Part shown: piece by piece, positions 7,465-15,940 of the stretch
Layout: each line of letters starts with the position of its first letter
How positions within the stretch are numbered: position 1 is the first letter of the stretch
NCBI GenBank assembly: GCA_016187325.1
Contig: JACPJY010000129.1
Location: 1-19,129, forward strand
Length of the DNA stretch: 19,129 nt
DNA from: Rhodospirillales bacterium
GTDB taxonomy: Bacteria > Pseudomonadota > Alphaproteobacteria > Rhodospirillales > Casp-alpha2
Direction of reading: 5' to 3'
Notes under the pieces: model-generated
What the model saw: only the letters and a program-made list of their open reading frames with translations
The model's database searches: none
What the model was told of the DNA's origin: nothing
Program-made: the position numbers and the translations under genes

Positions 7465-8373
7465 TCACGTCGGCTCCGCGGGCGGTTTCGGCGCGGTGCG
7501 CATCACATGCTCGCGCCAGGCGATGAACGCGGTGGCGCCGAAGATCATGACACCGCCGACGAGCGTGAAGGCGTTCGGCACCTCGGCAAACCACAAATAC
7601 GCGATCGCCGACACCCAGATCAGTTTCATGAAGTCGACCGGCATGATGACGTGGGTCTCGGCCACCCGAAGCGCCTCGGCCATCGCCAACTGGCCGGCGC
7701 CGCCAAGAATGCCGATGCCGACCAGCCACGCCAGTTGCTCCCACGTCGGCCATTGCCAGACGAGCAACGCCGCGATCAGTGACAACGGCGCCATCACCAG
7801 CGACATGTAGATGGTGATGGTGACCGCCGATTCGGTGCGGCCGAGCGACTTGATGATCACCATGCACACCCCCCACAGCAGCGCCGAGAACACCGTCAGC
7901 AAGGCGCCAAGCCCGACCTCGGCATACCCCGGCCTGAGGATGACCAGTGTGCCGAGGAAGCCGACCACGATGGCGGTCCAGCGCCGGATGCCGGCGCGCT
8001 CGCCGAACACCGCCATCGCCAGCAGGGTGGCGAAGATCGGCGCCGAAAATGACAACGCCGTCACCTCGGCCAAGGGCGTAATGGCGAGCGCAGTGAAGAA
8101 TGCCAGCATCGAGATGACGTTGAGCACGCCTCTCAGCGTCAACAGTCCGAGCTTGGCCGTGCGTAGTGGCGCGAGCCCCAGGCGGACCAACCACGGCACC
8201 ACCACGATCAGCCCGAATACGTTGCGGAAGAACGCGATCTCGAACGGATGCAGCGCCGCCGACACGTGGCGGATGCAGCCGTGCATGGTGCCCATGGCGA
8301 GCGTGAACACCAGCATCCACAGAATGCCCTTCATGTTGTCGATAGGCGCCGGGGCGGGGAGTGCGGAAGGCAT
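7465..8373 (-). CDS. DMT-superfamily (EamA) inner-membrane permease
   Basis: The 302-aa protein has ten hydrophobic segments in two EamA repeats. Repeat 1 runs from GILWMLVFTLAMGTMHGC and includes HPFEIAFFRNVFGLIVVVPW and ALAITPLAEVTALSFSAPIF; repeat 2 covers LGALLTVFSALLWGVCMVII to VMIFGATAFIAWRE. Length and pattern fit bacterial EamA/RhaT-like transporters, which export or import small metabolites; the substrate is unknown. The ATG at 8373 (MPSALPAPAP) was chosen. An extension to 8547 is open but would add a hydrophilic Arg/Pro-rich head unlike the family and would overlap the divergent methyltransferase start. ATG 8334 (MKGILWML) is another possible start. It converges on the broken cupin gene, with 25 nt between stops. 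Confidence 0.87.
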   Translation of the reverse strand: MPSALPAPAPIDNMKGILWMLVFTLAMGTMHGCIRHVSAALHPFEIAFFRNVFGLIVVVPWLVRLGLAPLRTAKLGLLTLRGVLNVISMLAFFTALAITPLAEVTALSFSAPIFATLLAMAVFGERAGIRRWTAIVVGFLGTLVILRPGYAEVGLGALLTVFSALLWGVCMVIIKSLGRTESAVTITIYMSLVMAPLSLIAALLVWQWPTWEQLAWLVGIGILGGAGQLAMAEALRVAETHVIMPVDFMKLIWVSAIAYLWFAEVPNAFTLVGGVMIFGATAFIAWREHVMRTAPKPPAEPT

Positions 8374-8540
8374 CGGGCCGAGGACTGCTTCCTGGCGTGT
8401 AAAGCGCCCGCCGTTCGCGGCTGCCGGCTGGGCGGGGTGGCACGGCGACCGGCGCTTGACATAGACTGGCGTCCGGGAAAGCCGGGCGCGCCGGACGATC
8501 ATGTTATCCCGGACACCGTTTAAAGAGGGCGGATAGGCGG

Positions 8541-9368
8541 ATGTCAACCGAAGCCAGGATTGCCGGACACTGGACCCGAGGCGGCCTCGCCGAGGCGGTC
8601 CGCGCCGCCATCGCCGCTGCCGGTCTCGATGCGGACAAGCTCACGGTGGCCGATCTGGCGCCGCTCGACCAGTTTCACGGCCGCGGCCTCGAGGCGACCC
8701 GCGAGTTGGCGGCGCACCTCGATCCCATCCCCGGACACCACCTGCTCGACATCGGCTGCGGCATCGGCGGCCCGGCGCGCTTCATCGCCGCCGAATACGG
8801 CTGCCGGGTCACCGGCATCGACCTGACGGCCGAGTTCTGCGAGGTCGCCCGCATGCTCAACCGGGCAACGGGCCTCGCGGACAAAGTCATCATCGAGCAG
8901 GCGAGCGCGCTCGCGCTGCCGTTTGCCGACGCGACCTTCGACGCCGCCTATACCCAGAACGTTTCCATGAACATCGCCGACAAGCGCGCCTTCTATGCCG
9001 AGGCGGCGCGCATGGTGAAGCCGGGCGGACGGTTCGTCGCCGCCGAATACGCCGTCGGACCGGGCGGCCCGCCGGTGTTCCCGGTGCCGTGGGCGCGCGT
9101 CCCGGAGGACAGCCATCTGGCGAGCGCCGACGATACCCGGCGCCTGCTCGGGGAGGCCGGCTTCGAGGTGCTGGCGCTGACCGACCGGACGCCGGCAATG
9201 CTGGCGTACTACGCGGAATCCCGCCGCCGCATCGCCGCCGAGGGCCCGCCGGTGCTGGGCGCCCACGTCCTGCTCGGCGCCGATGGCGTCGAAAGACTCA
9301 AGAACTCGGCCCGCAGCGTCGAGGAGCGTCGCACCGTTCCGATCGAGGCGGTGTGCCGCCGCCGCTGA
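8541..9368 (+). CDS. Class I SAM-dependent methyltransferase (UbiE/Methyltransf_11-like)
   Basis: The 275-aa soluble protein has a Rossmann methyltransferase core. Motif I HLLDIGCGIGG (about residues 67-77) binds SAM, VTGIDLT (90-96) carries the acidic residue after strand 2, and LPFADATFDAAYTQNVSMNI is the strand-4 region. MVKPGGRFVAAEY follows as the usual post-motif. The roughly 60-residue N-terminal helical extension resembles UbiE/sarcosine-methyltransferase-like enzymes, but the substrate cannot be named. The start ATG 8541 has a GGCGG sequence just before it. It is divergent from the DMT permease, with 167 nt between starts. A lone TTGACA at 8456 in that gap lacks a matching -10 box. 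Confidence 0.85.
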   Translation: MSTEARIAGHWTRGGLAEAVRAAIAAAGLDADKLTVADLAPLDQFHGRGLEATRELAAHLDPIPGHHLLDIGCGIGGPARFIAAEYGCRVTGIDLTAEFCEVARMLNRATGLADKVIIEQASALALPFADATFDAAYTQNVSMNIADKRAFYAEAARMVKPGGRFVAAEYAVGPGGPPVFPVPWARVPEDSHLASADDTRRLLGEAGFEVLALTDRTPAMLAYYAESRRRIAAEGPPVLGAHVLLGADGVERLKNSARSVEERRTVPIEAVCRRR

Positions 9369-9384
9369 GGCGCTCGGCTTTGCA

Positions 9385-9413
9385 TTGACAATGCCGGCCG
9401 TGGCCCCTATTTT
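9385..9413 (+). promoter_or_regulatory. Sigma70-type promoter for rpmJ
   Basis: TTGACA (9385-9390) and TATTTT (9408-9413) are separated by exactly 17 nt. Transcription would start near 9420, giving a leader of about 30 nt before the rpmJ ATG. The perfect -35 box and ideal spacing suit a highly expressed ribosomal protein gene. Confidence 0.7.
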
Positions 9414-9449
9414 CCGCGCGCCGTTGGAACGACCCCCGGAGCGCCGGCC

Positions 9450-9575
9450 ATGAAAGTCAGAAACTCCCTGAAATCCGCGAAAACCCGCGAGCGCGGCTGC
9501 GTCATCGTGCGCCGCAAGGGGCGTGTTTATGTTATTAATAAGCGCAACAAGCGCTACAAGGCCCGCCAAGGCTGA
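9450..9575 (+). CDS. rpmJ: 50S ribosomal protein L36 (bL36)
   Basis: The 41-residue product begins MKVRNSLKSAKTRERG and ends GRVYVINKRNKRYKARQG, the standard ending of bL36. It contains a single Cys (CVIVRRKG) rather than the Cys/His zinc ribbon of the zinc-binding form, so it is the zinc-independent (YkgO-like) variant typical of Alphaproteobacteria. It is strongly basic and would sit in the large ribosomal subunit near the 23S rRNA. GGAG at 9438-9441 lies 8 nt before the ATG. It forms its own unit between a strong promoter and a strong terminator. Confidence 0.95.
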   Translation: MKVRNSLKSAKTRERGCVIVRRKGRVYVINKRNKRYKARQG

Positions 9576-9606
9576 ACTATTCCGCTCGGGCCAGCCGTAA
9601 AGTACG

Positions 9607-9634
9607 AAAACCGCGATGAAAATCGCGGTTTTTT
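9607..9634 (+). terminator. Rho-independent terminator after rpmJ
   Basis: AAAACCGCGAT (9607-9617) pairs perfectly over 11 bp with ATCGCGGTTTT (9622-9632) across a GAAA tetraloop, and a T run continues to 9634. This insulates rpmJ from glcD. Confidence 0.93.
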
Positions 9635-9702
9635 GATTCTCAGGGGCACGACAAGTCTCTAGAATCCCTACCTTGAATCCGCTGTTGGGAGGGGAGTGAT
9701 CC

Positions 9703-11190
9703 ATGCGGATGCCGGAACCCGACGCGGGCGTGATCGCGCGCCGCGCCGAGATCGTCGCCGCCATGCGCGCCATCGTCCCCGGCGAAGGCGTGATCGCTGA
9801 CGCCGACGAGTTGAAGGCCTACGACTGCGACGGGCTGATGGCCTACAAGGGCCTGCCGCTGGTCGTCGTGCTGCCGGAGACCACCCGGCAGGTGTCGCGG
9901 ATCCTCAAGTATTGCGACGCCAACCAGATCAAGATCGTGCCGCGCGGCGCCGGCACCGGGCTGTCGGGGGGCGCGTTGCCGATGGCCGACGCCATCACCC
10001 TCGGGCTCGGCAAGTTCAACCGCATCCTCGAGATCGACTTCGACAACCGCTGCGTCGTTGCCCAGCCGGGCGTCACCAACCTTGCCATCACCAAGGCGGT
10101 GGAGCACGCCGGTTTCTATTACGCTCCAGACCCGTCGAGCCAGATCGCGTGCTCCATCGGCGGCAACGTCGCCGAAAACTCGGGCGGCGTGCATTCCCTC
10201 AAGTACGGGCTCACCGCCAACAACGTGCTTGGGCTGGAGATGGTGCTGATGGACGGCGAAGTGGTGCGCCTCGGCGGCAAGCACCTGGACGCCGGCGGCT
10301 ACGACCTGCTGGGGGTGTTGACCGGCTCGGAAGGGCTGCTCGGGGTCATCACCGAGGTCACCGTGCGCAGCCTGCAGAAGCCGGAGACGGCGCGCGCGCT
10401 GCTGGTCGGATTTCCCTCCAACGAAAGCGCCGGCAACTGCGTCGCCGCCATCATCGGCGCCGGCATCATCCCCGGCGGCATGGAGATGATGGACAAGCCG
10501 GCCATCCACGCCAGCGAGAACTTCGTTCACGCCGGCTATCCGCTCGACGTGCAGGCGCTGCTGATCGTCGAGCTAGACGGGCCCGAGGCCGAGGTCGACC
10601 ATCTGATCGGGCGGGTGGAATCGATCGCCCGGCAGACCGGCGCCGCCTATATCCGCGTCAGCCAGTCGGATGCCGAACGGCTGGTGTTCTGGTCGGGACG
10701 CAAGAACGCGTTCCCGGCGGTTGGCCGCATCTCGCCCGATTACCTGTGCATGGACGGTACCATCCCGCGCCACAAGCTGGCCGACGTGCTGAAGAAGATC
10801 AGCGCGCTGTCGGAGCATTACGGGCTGCGCGTCGCCAACGTGTTCCACGCCGGCGACGGCAACCTGCATCCGTTGATCCTGTTCGACGCCAACAACCCCG
10901 ACGAGCTCGACAAGGCGGAAAAATTCGGCGCCGATATCCTCCGCTATTGCGTCAAGGTCGGCGGCGTGCTGACCGGCGAGCACGGCGTCGGGGTCGAGAA
11001 GCGCGACCTGATGGGCGAGATGTTCACTGAAGACGACATGAAGCAGCAACAGCGGCTCAAGTGCGCGTTCGATCCGGGTCAGTTGATGAACCCGGGCAAG
11101 GTCTATCCCACCCTTCACCGCTGCGCCGAGCTCGGGCGCATGTACGTGCATCACGGCAAGCTGCCGTTCCCCGACATCCCGCGGTTCTAG
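9703..11190 (+). CDS. glcD: Glycolate oxidase FAD-linked subunit GlcD
   Basis: The 495-aa protein is close to the usual GlcD length (about 499 in E. coli). It has a PCMH-type FAD-binding domain with RGAGTGLSGG (81-90) and DPSSQIACSIGGNVAENSGG, then GVLTGSEGLLGVITEV. The C-terminal FAD-oxidase domain contains NVFHAGDGNLHPLILFD and GVLTGEHGVGVEKRDLMGEM, with the His residues typical of the hydroxyacid-oxidising site. It would oxidise glycolate (and D-lactate in some relatives) to the 2-oxoacid, working with GlcE and GlcF at the membrane. A strong ribosome site, GGGAGGGGAG (9687-9696), lies 6 nt before ATG 9703. It heads a cluster that continues to glcF and beyond. No glcC-type regulator was seen next to it. 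Confidence 0.95.
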   Translation: MRMPEPDAGVIARRAEIVAAMRAIVPGEGVIADADELKAYDCDGLMAYKGLPLVVVLPETTRQVSRILKYCDANQIKIVPRGAGTGLSGGALPMADAITLGLGKFNRILEIDFDNRCVVAQPGVTNLAITKAVEHAGFYYAPDPSSQIACSIGGNVAENSGGVHSLKYGLTANNVLGLEMVLMDGEVVRLGGKHLDAGGYDLLGVLTGSEGLLGVITEVTVRSLQKPETARALLVGFPSNESAGNCVAAIIGAGIIPGGMEMMDKPAIHASENFVHAGYPLDVQALLIVELDGPEAEVDHLIGRVESIARQTGAAYIRVSQSDAERLVFWSGRKNAFPAVGRISPDYLCMDGTIPRHKLADVLKKISALSEHYGLRVANVFHAGDGNLHPLILFDANNPDELDKAEKFGADILRYCVKVGGVLTGEHGVGVEKRDLMGEMFTEDDMKQQQRLKCAFDPGQLMNPGKVYPTLHRCAELGRMYVHHGKLPFPDIPRF

Positions 11191-11256
11191 GGAATGGCGG
11201 GCCGACCACGCCGCGCCGAGGATCGCGGCGCCCTACGGAGAGCCAGCGAACAATCC

Positions 11257-12492
11257 ATGACCGAGACGTTGAAGCCGAAGGATGCCGCGCAGGTGCTGGA
11301 GGCCGTCAAATGGGCGGCCGGCGAGGGCACGCCGCTCGAAATCCTGGGCCGCGGCTCGAAGCGCGGCTTCGGCCGCGCCGTCGAGCCGGGCCTCGGCCTC
11401 GATCTTTCGGGCCTGTCCGGGATCGGCCGTTACGAGCCGAACGAGCTGTTCATGACCGCCTTTGCCGCGACGCCGATGGCCGAGATCGAGGCGGCGTTGC
11501 GCCAGAACAACCAGCAGATGGCGTTCGAGCCGGCGGACCTCGGCCCGCTGTTCGGCGGCGACGAGGACAGGGGCAGCATCGGCGGCGCCATCGCCTGCAA
11601 CCTGGCCGGCCCCCGGCGCGTCAAGGTCGGCGCGGCGCGCGACCATTTCCTCGGCTTCAGCGCCGTCAGCGGCCGCGGCGAGGTATTCAAGTCGGGCGGC
11701 ACCGTGGTCAAGAACGTCACCGGTTTCGATCTCTCGAAGCTGCTGGCCGGCTCGTTCGGCACGCTGGCGGTGATGACAGAGGTCACCTTCAAGGTGCTGC
11801 CGGCGCCGGAGAAGACGCGCACCGTGCTGGTCCTCGGCCTGCCGGACGCCGCCGCGGCGATGACCATGGCCAGGGCGCTCGGCAGCGCCCACGAGGTGTC
11901 GAGCGCCGCGCACCTGCCGAAGGCCGCCGCCGGGCGCTCGCAGGTTTCCTATGTGGCCGGCGCCGGCCGGGCGGTGACGGCGATCCGCGTCGAGGGTCCC
12001 GGTCCGTCGGTCGAGCATCGCTGCCGGGCGCTGAAAGAGCTGCTCAAGGGGAAAGGCGAGATCGAAGAACTGCACTCGGAGAATTCGCAGGCCTTGTGGC
12101 GCGAAATCCGCGACGCAACGCTGCTCGGCTCCGCCAATGGCGATCCAGGGGGCCGACAGGTATGGCGGCTGTCGGTGCCGCCGATGGCGGGGCCCGGCGC
12201 CGCCGAGGCGCTGGCCCGGGACCTGGCGGGCGAGGCACTCTACGATTGGGGCGGCGGCCTGGTGTGGCTGGCCATCGCCGCCCGGCCCGACGCCGGCCAT
12301 GAAAAGGTGCGCGCCGCCGTCGCCGCGGCCGGCGGCCACGCCACCCTGGTGCGCGCTGCGGACGAGGTGCGCGCCCGGGTGCCGGTGTTCGAGCCGCAGG
12401 CGGCTCGGCTCGGCCAACTGACGGCGCGCATCAAGCAGGCATTCGACCCCAAGGGCGTGCTTAACCCCGGCCGCATGTACGAAGGGGTCTAG
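11257..12492 (+). CDS. glcE: Glycolate oxidase FAD-binding subunit GlcE
   Basis: The 411-aa protein has one FAD-binding_4 domain: LEILGRGSKRGFGR (28-41), then GSIGGAIACNLAGPRRVKVG and GGTVVKNVTGFDLSKLLAGS with GTLAVMTEVTFKVLPAPE. It ends FDPKGVLNPGRMY, the shared tail of this oxidase family. It lacks the GEHG-type substrate motif of GlcD, as expected for GlcE, and passes electrons between GlcD and GlcF. ATG 11257 (MTETLKPKDAAQ) was chosen because it starts the family-like sequence. An open extension to 11194 adds an Arg-rich head and overlaps the glcD-glcE spacer. It starts 66 nt after glcD and ends 21 nt before glcF. Confidence 0.92.
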   Translation: MTETLKPKDAAQVLEAVKWAAGEGTPLEILGRGSKRGFGRAVEPGLGLDLSGLSGIGRYEPNELFMTAFAATPMAEIEAALRQNNQQMAFEPADLGPLFGGDEDRGSIGGAIACNLAGPRRVKVGAARDHFLGFSAVSGRGEVFKSGGTVVKNVTGFDLSKLLAGSFGTLAVMTEVTFKVLPAPEKTRTVLVLGLPDAAAAMTMARALGSAHEVSSAAHLPKAAAGRSQVSYVAGAGRAVTAIRVEGPGPSVEHRCRALKELLKGKGEIEELHSENSQALWREIRDATLLGSANGDPGGRQVWRLSVPPMAGPGAAEALARDLAGEALYDWGGGLVWLAIAARPDAGHEKVRAAVAAAGGHATLVRAADEVRARVPVFEPQAARLGQLTARIKQAFDPKGVLNPGRMYEGV

Positions 12493-12513
12493 ATAGGGCG
12501 ACGGACGGACCGC

Positions 12514-13800
12514 ATGCAAACCAACTTCACCATCGCCCAGCTCGCCGATCCGGAGATCGACTCCGCCAACGCGATCTTGAGGAAATGCGTCCACTGCGGC
12601 TTCTGCACCGCCACCTGCCCGACCTACGTGCTGCTCGGCGACGAGCTCGACGGCCCGCGCGGCCGAATCTATTTGATCAAGGACATGCTGGAAACCGGCA
12701 AGCCGCCGACCGCCAAGGTGGTCACGCACATCGACCGCTGCCTGTCGTGCCTTTCGTGCGTCACCACTTGTCCGGCGTCGGTCGATTATATGCACCTTGT
12801 CGACCGCGGCCGCGCCCACATCGAGGAGGTCTATGTCCGGCCGCTCCTCGATCGCCTGTTGCGTGCCGTGCTCGCGCGCGTGCTGCCGTCGCCCGGGCTG
12901 TTCCGGCTGGCGCTGGTCGGCGCGGCGCTCGCCAAGCCGTTGCGGGCGCTGCTGCCGGGCCGCCTGAAGGCGATGCTGGCCCTGGCGCCGGCGAGTATCA
13001 CCGGGCCGTCGCCGGTCGACCGGCCGCAGGTGTTCGCGGCCGAAGGCGTGCGCCGCAAGCGGGTGGCACTGATGACCGGCTGCGCGCAACGGGTGTTGCG
13101 GACCGAGATCAACGAAGCGACGGTGCGGCTGCTCACCCGCCACGGCTGCGAGGTGATCATCGCCGACGGCCAGGGCTGCTGCGGCGCGCTCGTCCACCAC
13201 ATGGGCCGCACCGACCACGCCCACGCCCAGGCCAAGGCCAACATCGAGGCTTGGGAGCGCGTCGCCGCCGAGGGCCCGCTCGACGCCGTGGTCATCAACG
13301 CCTCCGGCTGCGGCACCGTGGTCAAGGACTACGGCTGGATGCTGCGTCACGACCTGGCCTGGGTGGGGCGCGCGGCGCGCATCGCCAGCCTCGCCAAGGA
13401 CGTCGTCGAGGTGATGGCCGAACTCGGCGTCGCCGCCAAGCCGGCGCGCGGCCTGCCGGTGGTCACCTATCATTCGGCGTGCTCGATGCGCCACGGCCAG
13501 AAACTGGTCGAGCAGCCGAAAGCGCTGCTGGTCAAGGCCGGCTTCGAGGTACGCGAACCGGCCGAGCCGCACCTCTGCTGCGGCTCCGCGGGCACCTACA
13601 ATATCATGCAGCCGGCGATCGCCGCGCGGCTGAAGGCGCGCAAGATCGACAACCTCAAGCGCACCGGTGGCGCGGTCGTCGCCACCGGCAACATCGGCTG
13701 CCTGATGCAGCTCGCGGGCGACGTCGGCGTGCCGGTGGTGCACACGGTCGAGCTGCTCGACTGGGCGACCGGCGGGCCGAAGCCCGCCGGCCTGCCGTGA
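12514..13800 (+). CDS. glcF: Glycolate oxidase iron-sulfur subunit GlcF
   Basis: The 428-aa protein starts with two 4Fe-4S ferredoxin-type clusters: Cys 25, 28, 31 and 35 (CVHCGFCTATCP) and Cys 76, 79, 82 and 86 (CLSCLSCVTTCP). A middle region with hydrophobic helices follows. Two CCG domains come next: one with GQGCCGALVHH and NASGCGTV, the second with HSACSMRHGQ, HLCCGSAGTYN and GNIGCLMQL. These bind further iron-sulfur or heterodisulfide-type clusters in this family. GlcF carries electrons from the GlcD/GlcE flavins to the membrane quinone pool. It is slightly longer than E. coli GlcF (about 407 aa). Its stop is 10 nt before the TPR gene, so co-transcription is likely. Confidence 0.95.
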   Translation: MQTNFTIAQLADPEIDSANAILRKCVHCGFCTATCPTYVLLGDELDGPRGRIYLIKDMLETGKPPTAKVVTHIDRCLSCLSCVTTCPASVDYMHLVDRGRAHIEEVYVRPLLDRLLRAVLARVLPSPGLFRLALVGAALAKPLRALLPGRLKAMLALAPASITGPSPVDRPQVFAAEGVRRKRVALMTGCAQRVLRTEINEATVRLLTRHGCEVIIADGQGCCGALVHHMGRTDHAHAQAKANIEAWERVAAEGPLDAVVINASGCGTVVKDYGWMLRHDLAWVGRAARIASLAKDVVEVMAELGVAAKPARGLPVVTYHSACSMRHGQKLVEQPKALLVKAGFEVREPAEPHLCCGSAGTYNIMQPAIAARLKARKIDNLKRTGGAVVATGNIGCLMQLAGDVGVPVVHTVELLDWATGGPKPAGLP

Positions 13801-13810
13801 GGCCGGGGCG

Positions 13811-14368
13811 ATGGCGCGCCGCCTGCATCCGCTGTTGCTGGCCCTGACGCTGCTGGTGTTGCCGGCGGCTGTCGCGGCTGACCAGAAGAGCCCGGCCCTC
13901 GACGGCCTGTTCCAGCGCCTGAAGACGGCGGCGAGCCCGGCGGAGGCCAAGCCGATCGAGAACGCCATCTGGGACCTCTGGCATCACAAGGGGGTGGAGG
14001 CGGTCGACCATACCATGGCGCTCGGCATCGTTGCGGCGAGCCAGGGAGACTTGCGGCGCTCCCTCGATTACTTCGACCGGGTGGTGCGGGCTGCCCCCGA
14101 TTTCGCCGAAGGCTGGAACAAGCGCGCCACCGTCTACTACATGATGGGCGACTACACCGCCTCGGTCGAGGACATCCGCCGCACGTTGGCGCTCGAGCCG
14201 CGCCACTTCGGGGCGCTTTCCGGCATGGGGCTGATCTACGACGCCCTCGGCGACGCCGAGGCGGCCGTAAAGGTGTGGGAGAAGGCGCTCGAGATCCATC
14301 CGCACATGGAAACCATCCGCAATCGGATCCGCGAGCTGCGGAGCGGCGCCAAAGGCAACCCGACCTAA
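13811..14368 (+). CDS. Secreted tetratricopeptide (TPR) repeat protein
   Basis: The 185-aa protein has an N-terminal signal peptide (MARRLHPLLLALTLLVLPAA, with cleavage likely after AVAA-D), so it should act in the periplasm. Two to three TPR helical hairpins span about residues 75-175, with segments such as LRRSLDYFDRVVRAAPDFAE, DYTASVEDIRRTLALEPRHF and GDAEAAVKVWEKALEIHP. TPRs bind partner proteins; no catalytic motif is present. GAGG just before the ATG gives a ribosome site. It sits 10 nt after glcF and before a second FAD oxidase, and is not a usual glc-cluster component. A link to glycolate oxidation is inferred only from position. Confidence 0.88.
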   Translation: MARRLHPLLLALTLLVLPAAVAADQKSPALDGLFQRLKTAASPAEAKPIENAIWDLWHHKGVEAVDHTMALGIVAASQGDLRRSLDYFDRVVRAAPDFAEGWNKRATVYYMMGDYTASVEDIRRTLALEPRHFGALSGMGLIYDALGDAEAAVKVWEKALEIHPHMETIRNRIRELRSGAKGNPT

Positions 14369-14516
14369 GACCCGCCACCCGTCCCGCCGCTATTGCCTGG
14401 AACCCGCGCCGTTGGTGCATCGCTTGATGGCGGCGTCGGGGGCCGTTAGGCTGGCGACGAAGCCAAATCCCCGCGGGGCGGATCGGCGTGCACGGGCTGA
14501 GTCCCTGGGGGCACAC

Positions 14517-14522
14517 GGGAGG
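14517..14522 (+). promoter_or_regulatory. Ribosome binding site deciding the D-lactate dehydrogenase-type start
   Basis: GGGAGG lies 6 nt before ATG 14529. The reading frame is open further up to 14412, but the extension lacks family resemblance and a comparable site. Confidence 0.75.
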
Positions 14523-14528
14523 CAGCGG

Positions 14529-15917
14529 ATGACGGCGAAAACCGCCCGCGTCAACGACGACCTGATCCGGGCGCTCCGCGCCGTCGTCGGCGACAGGGTC
14601 TCCACTTCGGCCGTTGTCCGCGAGCAGCATGGCAAGGACGAATCCTACCATCCGCCGCATCCACCCGACGCCGTGGTGTTCGCCACGACCACCCGGGAGA
14701 TAAGCGACGTGGTCAAGATTTGCGCCGGCCGCGGCGTGCCGGTGGTGCCGTTCGGCGCCGGCACCTCGCTCGAAGGCCACGTGGCGGCGCTGAAGGGCGG
14801 CGTCTGCATCGACCTCGCGCGCATGAACGCGATTTTGTCCGTAAATGCCGGCGACATGGACGTCACGGTCCAGGCCGGCGTCACCCGCAAGCAACTCAAC
14901 GAACACCTGCGCGACATGGGCTTGTTCTTCCCGATCGATCCCGGCGCCGACGCCAGCCTCGGCGGCATGGCGGCGACGCGGGCGTCGGGCACCAACGCGG
15001 TGCGCTACGGCACCATGCGCGACAACGTGCTCGCCTTGACGGTGGTGCTCGCCGACGGCCGCGTCATCCGCACCAGCCGCCGCGCCCGGAAGTCGTCGGC
15101 GGGCTACGACCTGACGCGGCTGTTCGTCGGCTCGGAAGGCACCCTCGGCGTGATCGCCGAGCTGACGCTCAGGCTCTACGGCATCCCGGAGGCGATCTCG
15201 GCCGCCGTTTGCCCGTTCCCCGATCTGAAATCGGCGGTCGAGACGGTGATCCTGACCATCCAGTCGGGGGTGCCGGTGGCGCGCATCGAGCTTCTCGACG
15301 AGGTGCAGATGGACGCCATCAACCGCTATTCGAAATTCGATTACCCGCTGCAGCCGACGTTGTTCTTCGAGTTCCACGGCTCCGAGCGCGGCGTCGTCGA
15401 GCAGGTCGAGACGGTGAAAGGAATCGCCGCCGATTGCGGCGCTGGCGACTTCCGGTGGGCGACCAAGCCGGAAGACCGCAACCGGCTGTGGCAGGCCCGC
15501 CACGACTCCTATTACGCCTGCCTGGCCCTGCGTCCCGGCGCCAAGGCGCTGGCCACCGACGTCTGCGTGCCGATCTCCAGGCTCGCCGAATGCATCCTGG
15601 AGACCCGTCGCGACATCGACCAAACCGGATTGCTGGCGCCGATCCTCGGTCACGTCGGCGACGGCAACTTCCATGTCGTCGTGGTCATGGACATGAACGA
15701 CGCGACGGAAGTCGCCAGGTGCAAGGCGTTCAACGAGCGCCTGGTGATGCGGGCGCTGGCCATGGACGGCACCTGCACCGGCGAGCACGGCATCGGATAC
15801 GGCAAGATCGACTTCCTGACCGTCGAGCACGGCGATGCCGTCAGCGTCATGCGCGCGATCAAGATGGCGCTCGATCCGCAGAACATCATGAACCCCGGCA
15901 AGATCGTCCGCGTCTAG
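14529..15917 (+). CDS. FAD-linked D-2-hydroxyacid dehydrogenase (D-lactate dehydrogenase, cytochrome type)
   Basis: The 462-aa protein matches the length of LDHD/Dld1-type enzymes. The PCMH FAD domain has PFGAGTSLEGHVAALKGG (starting near residue 74), FPIDPGADASLGGMAATRAS and LFVGSEGTLGVIAELTLRL. The C-terminal FAD-oxidase domain has ILGHVGDGNFHVVVVMDM and CTGEHGIGYGKIDFL, and ends DPQNIMNPGKIVRV. It would oxidise D-lactate or a related D-2-hydroxyacid with an electron acceptor such as cytochrome c or ETF. It differs from GlcD in the same cluster: SLEGH replaces GLSGG, and the ATRASGTNAVRYGTMRDN stretch marks the LDHD branch. It is 160 nt after the TPR gene and 23 nt before glycerate kinase. 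Exact substrate is not fixed by sequence; 2-hydroxyglutarate-type acids are possible. Confidence 0.9.
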   Translation: MTAKTARVNDDLIRALRAVVGDRVSTSAVVREQHGKDESYHPPHPPDAVVFATTTREISDVVKICAGRGVPVVPFGAGTSLEGHVAALKGGVCIDLARMNAILSVNAGDMDVTVQAGVTRKQLNEHLRDMGLFFPIDPGADASLGGMAATRASGTNAVRYGTMRDNVLALTVVLADGRVIRTSRRARKSSAGYDLTRLFVGSEGTLGVIAELTLRLYGIPEAISAAVCPFPDLKSAVETVILTIQSGVPVARIELLDEVQMDAINRYSKFDYPLQPTLFFEFHGSERGVVEQVETVKGIAADCGAGDFRWATKPEDRNRLWQARHDSYYACLALRPGAKALATDVCVPISRLAECILETRRDIDQTGLLAPILGHVGDGNFHVVVVMDMNDATEVARCKAFNERLVMRALAMDGTCTGEHGIGYGKIDFLTVEHGDAVSVMRAIKMALDPQNIMNPGKIVRV

Positions 15918-15940
15918 GGCGCCGCAGCGGATCGCCGGAC

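Noticed and set aside
8456..8461. TTGACA as a promoter -35 for the methyltransferase
   Set aside because: No -10-like hexamer is present at a 16-18 nt spacing.
9633..9665. TTGATT ... TAGAAT as a glcD promoter
   Set aside because: The spacing is 21 nt and the -35 overlaps the rpmJ terminator T run; too weak to annotate.
11233..13968. A 911-aa open frame on the minus strand opposite glcE/glcF
   Set aside because: It lies antisense to three well-supported genes, is rich in Arg/His/Gly/Ala with no domain pattern, and is the expected shadow of GC-rich third positions.
14412..14528. N-terminal extension of the D-lactate dehydrogenase-type protein
   Set aside because: No family resemblance, and a strong ribosome site marks ATG 14529.
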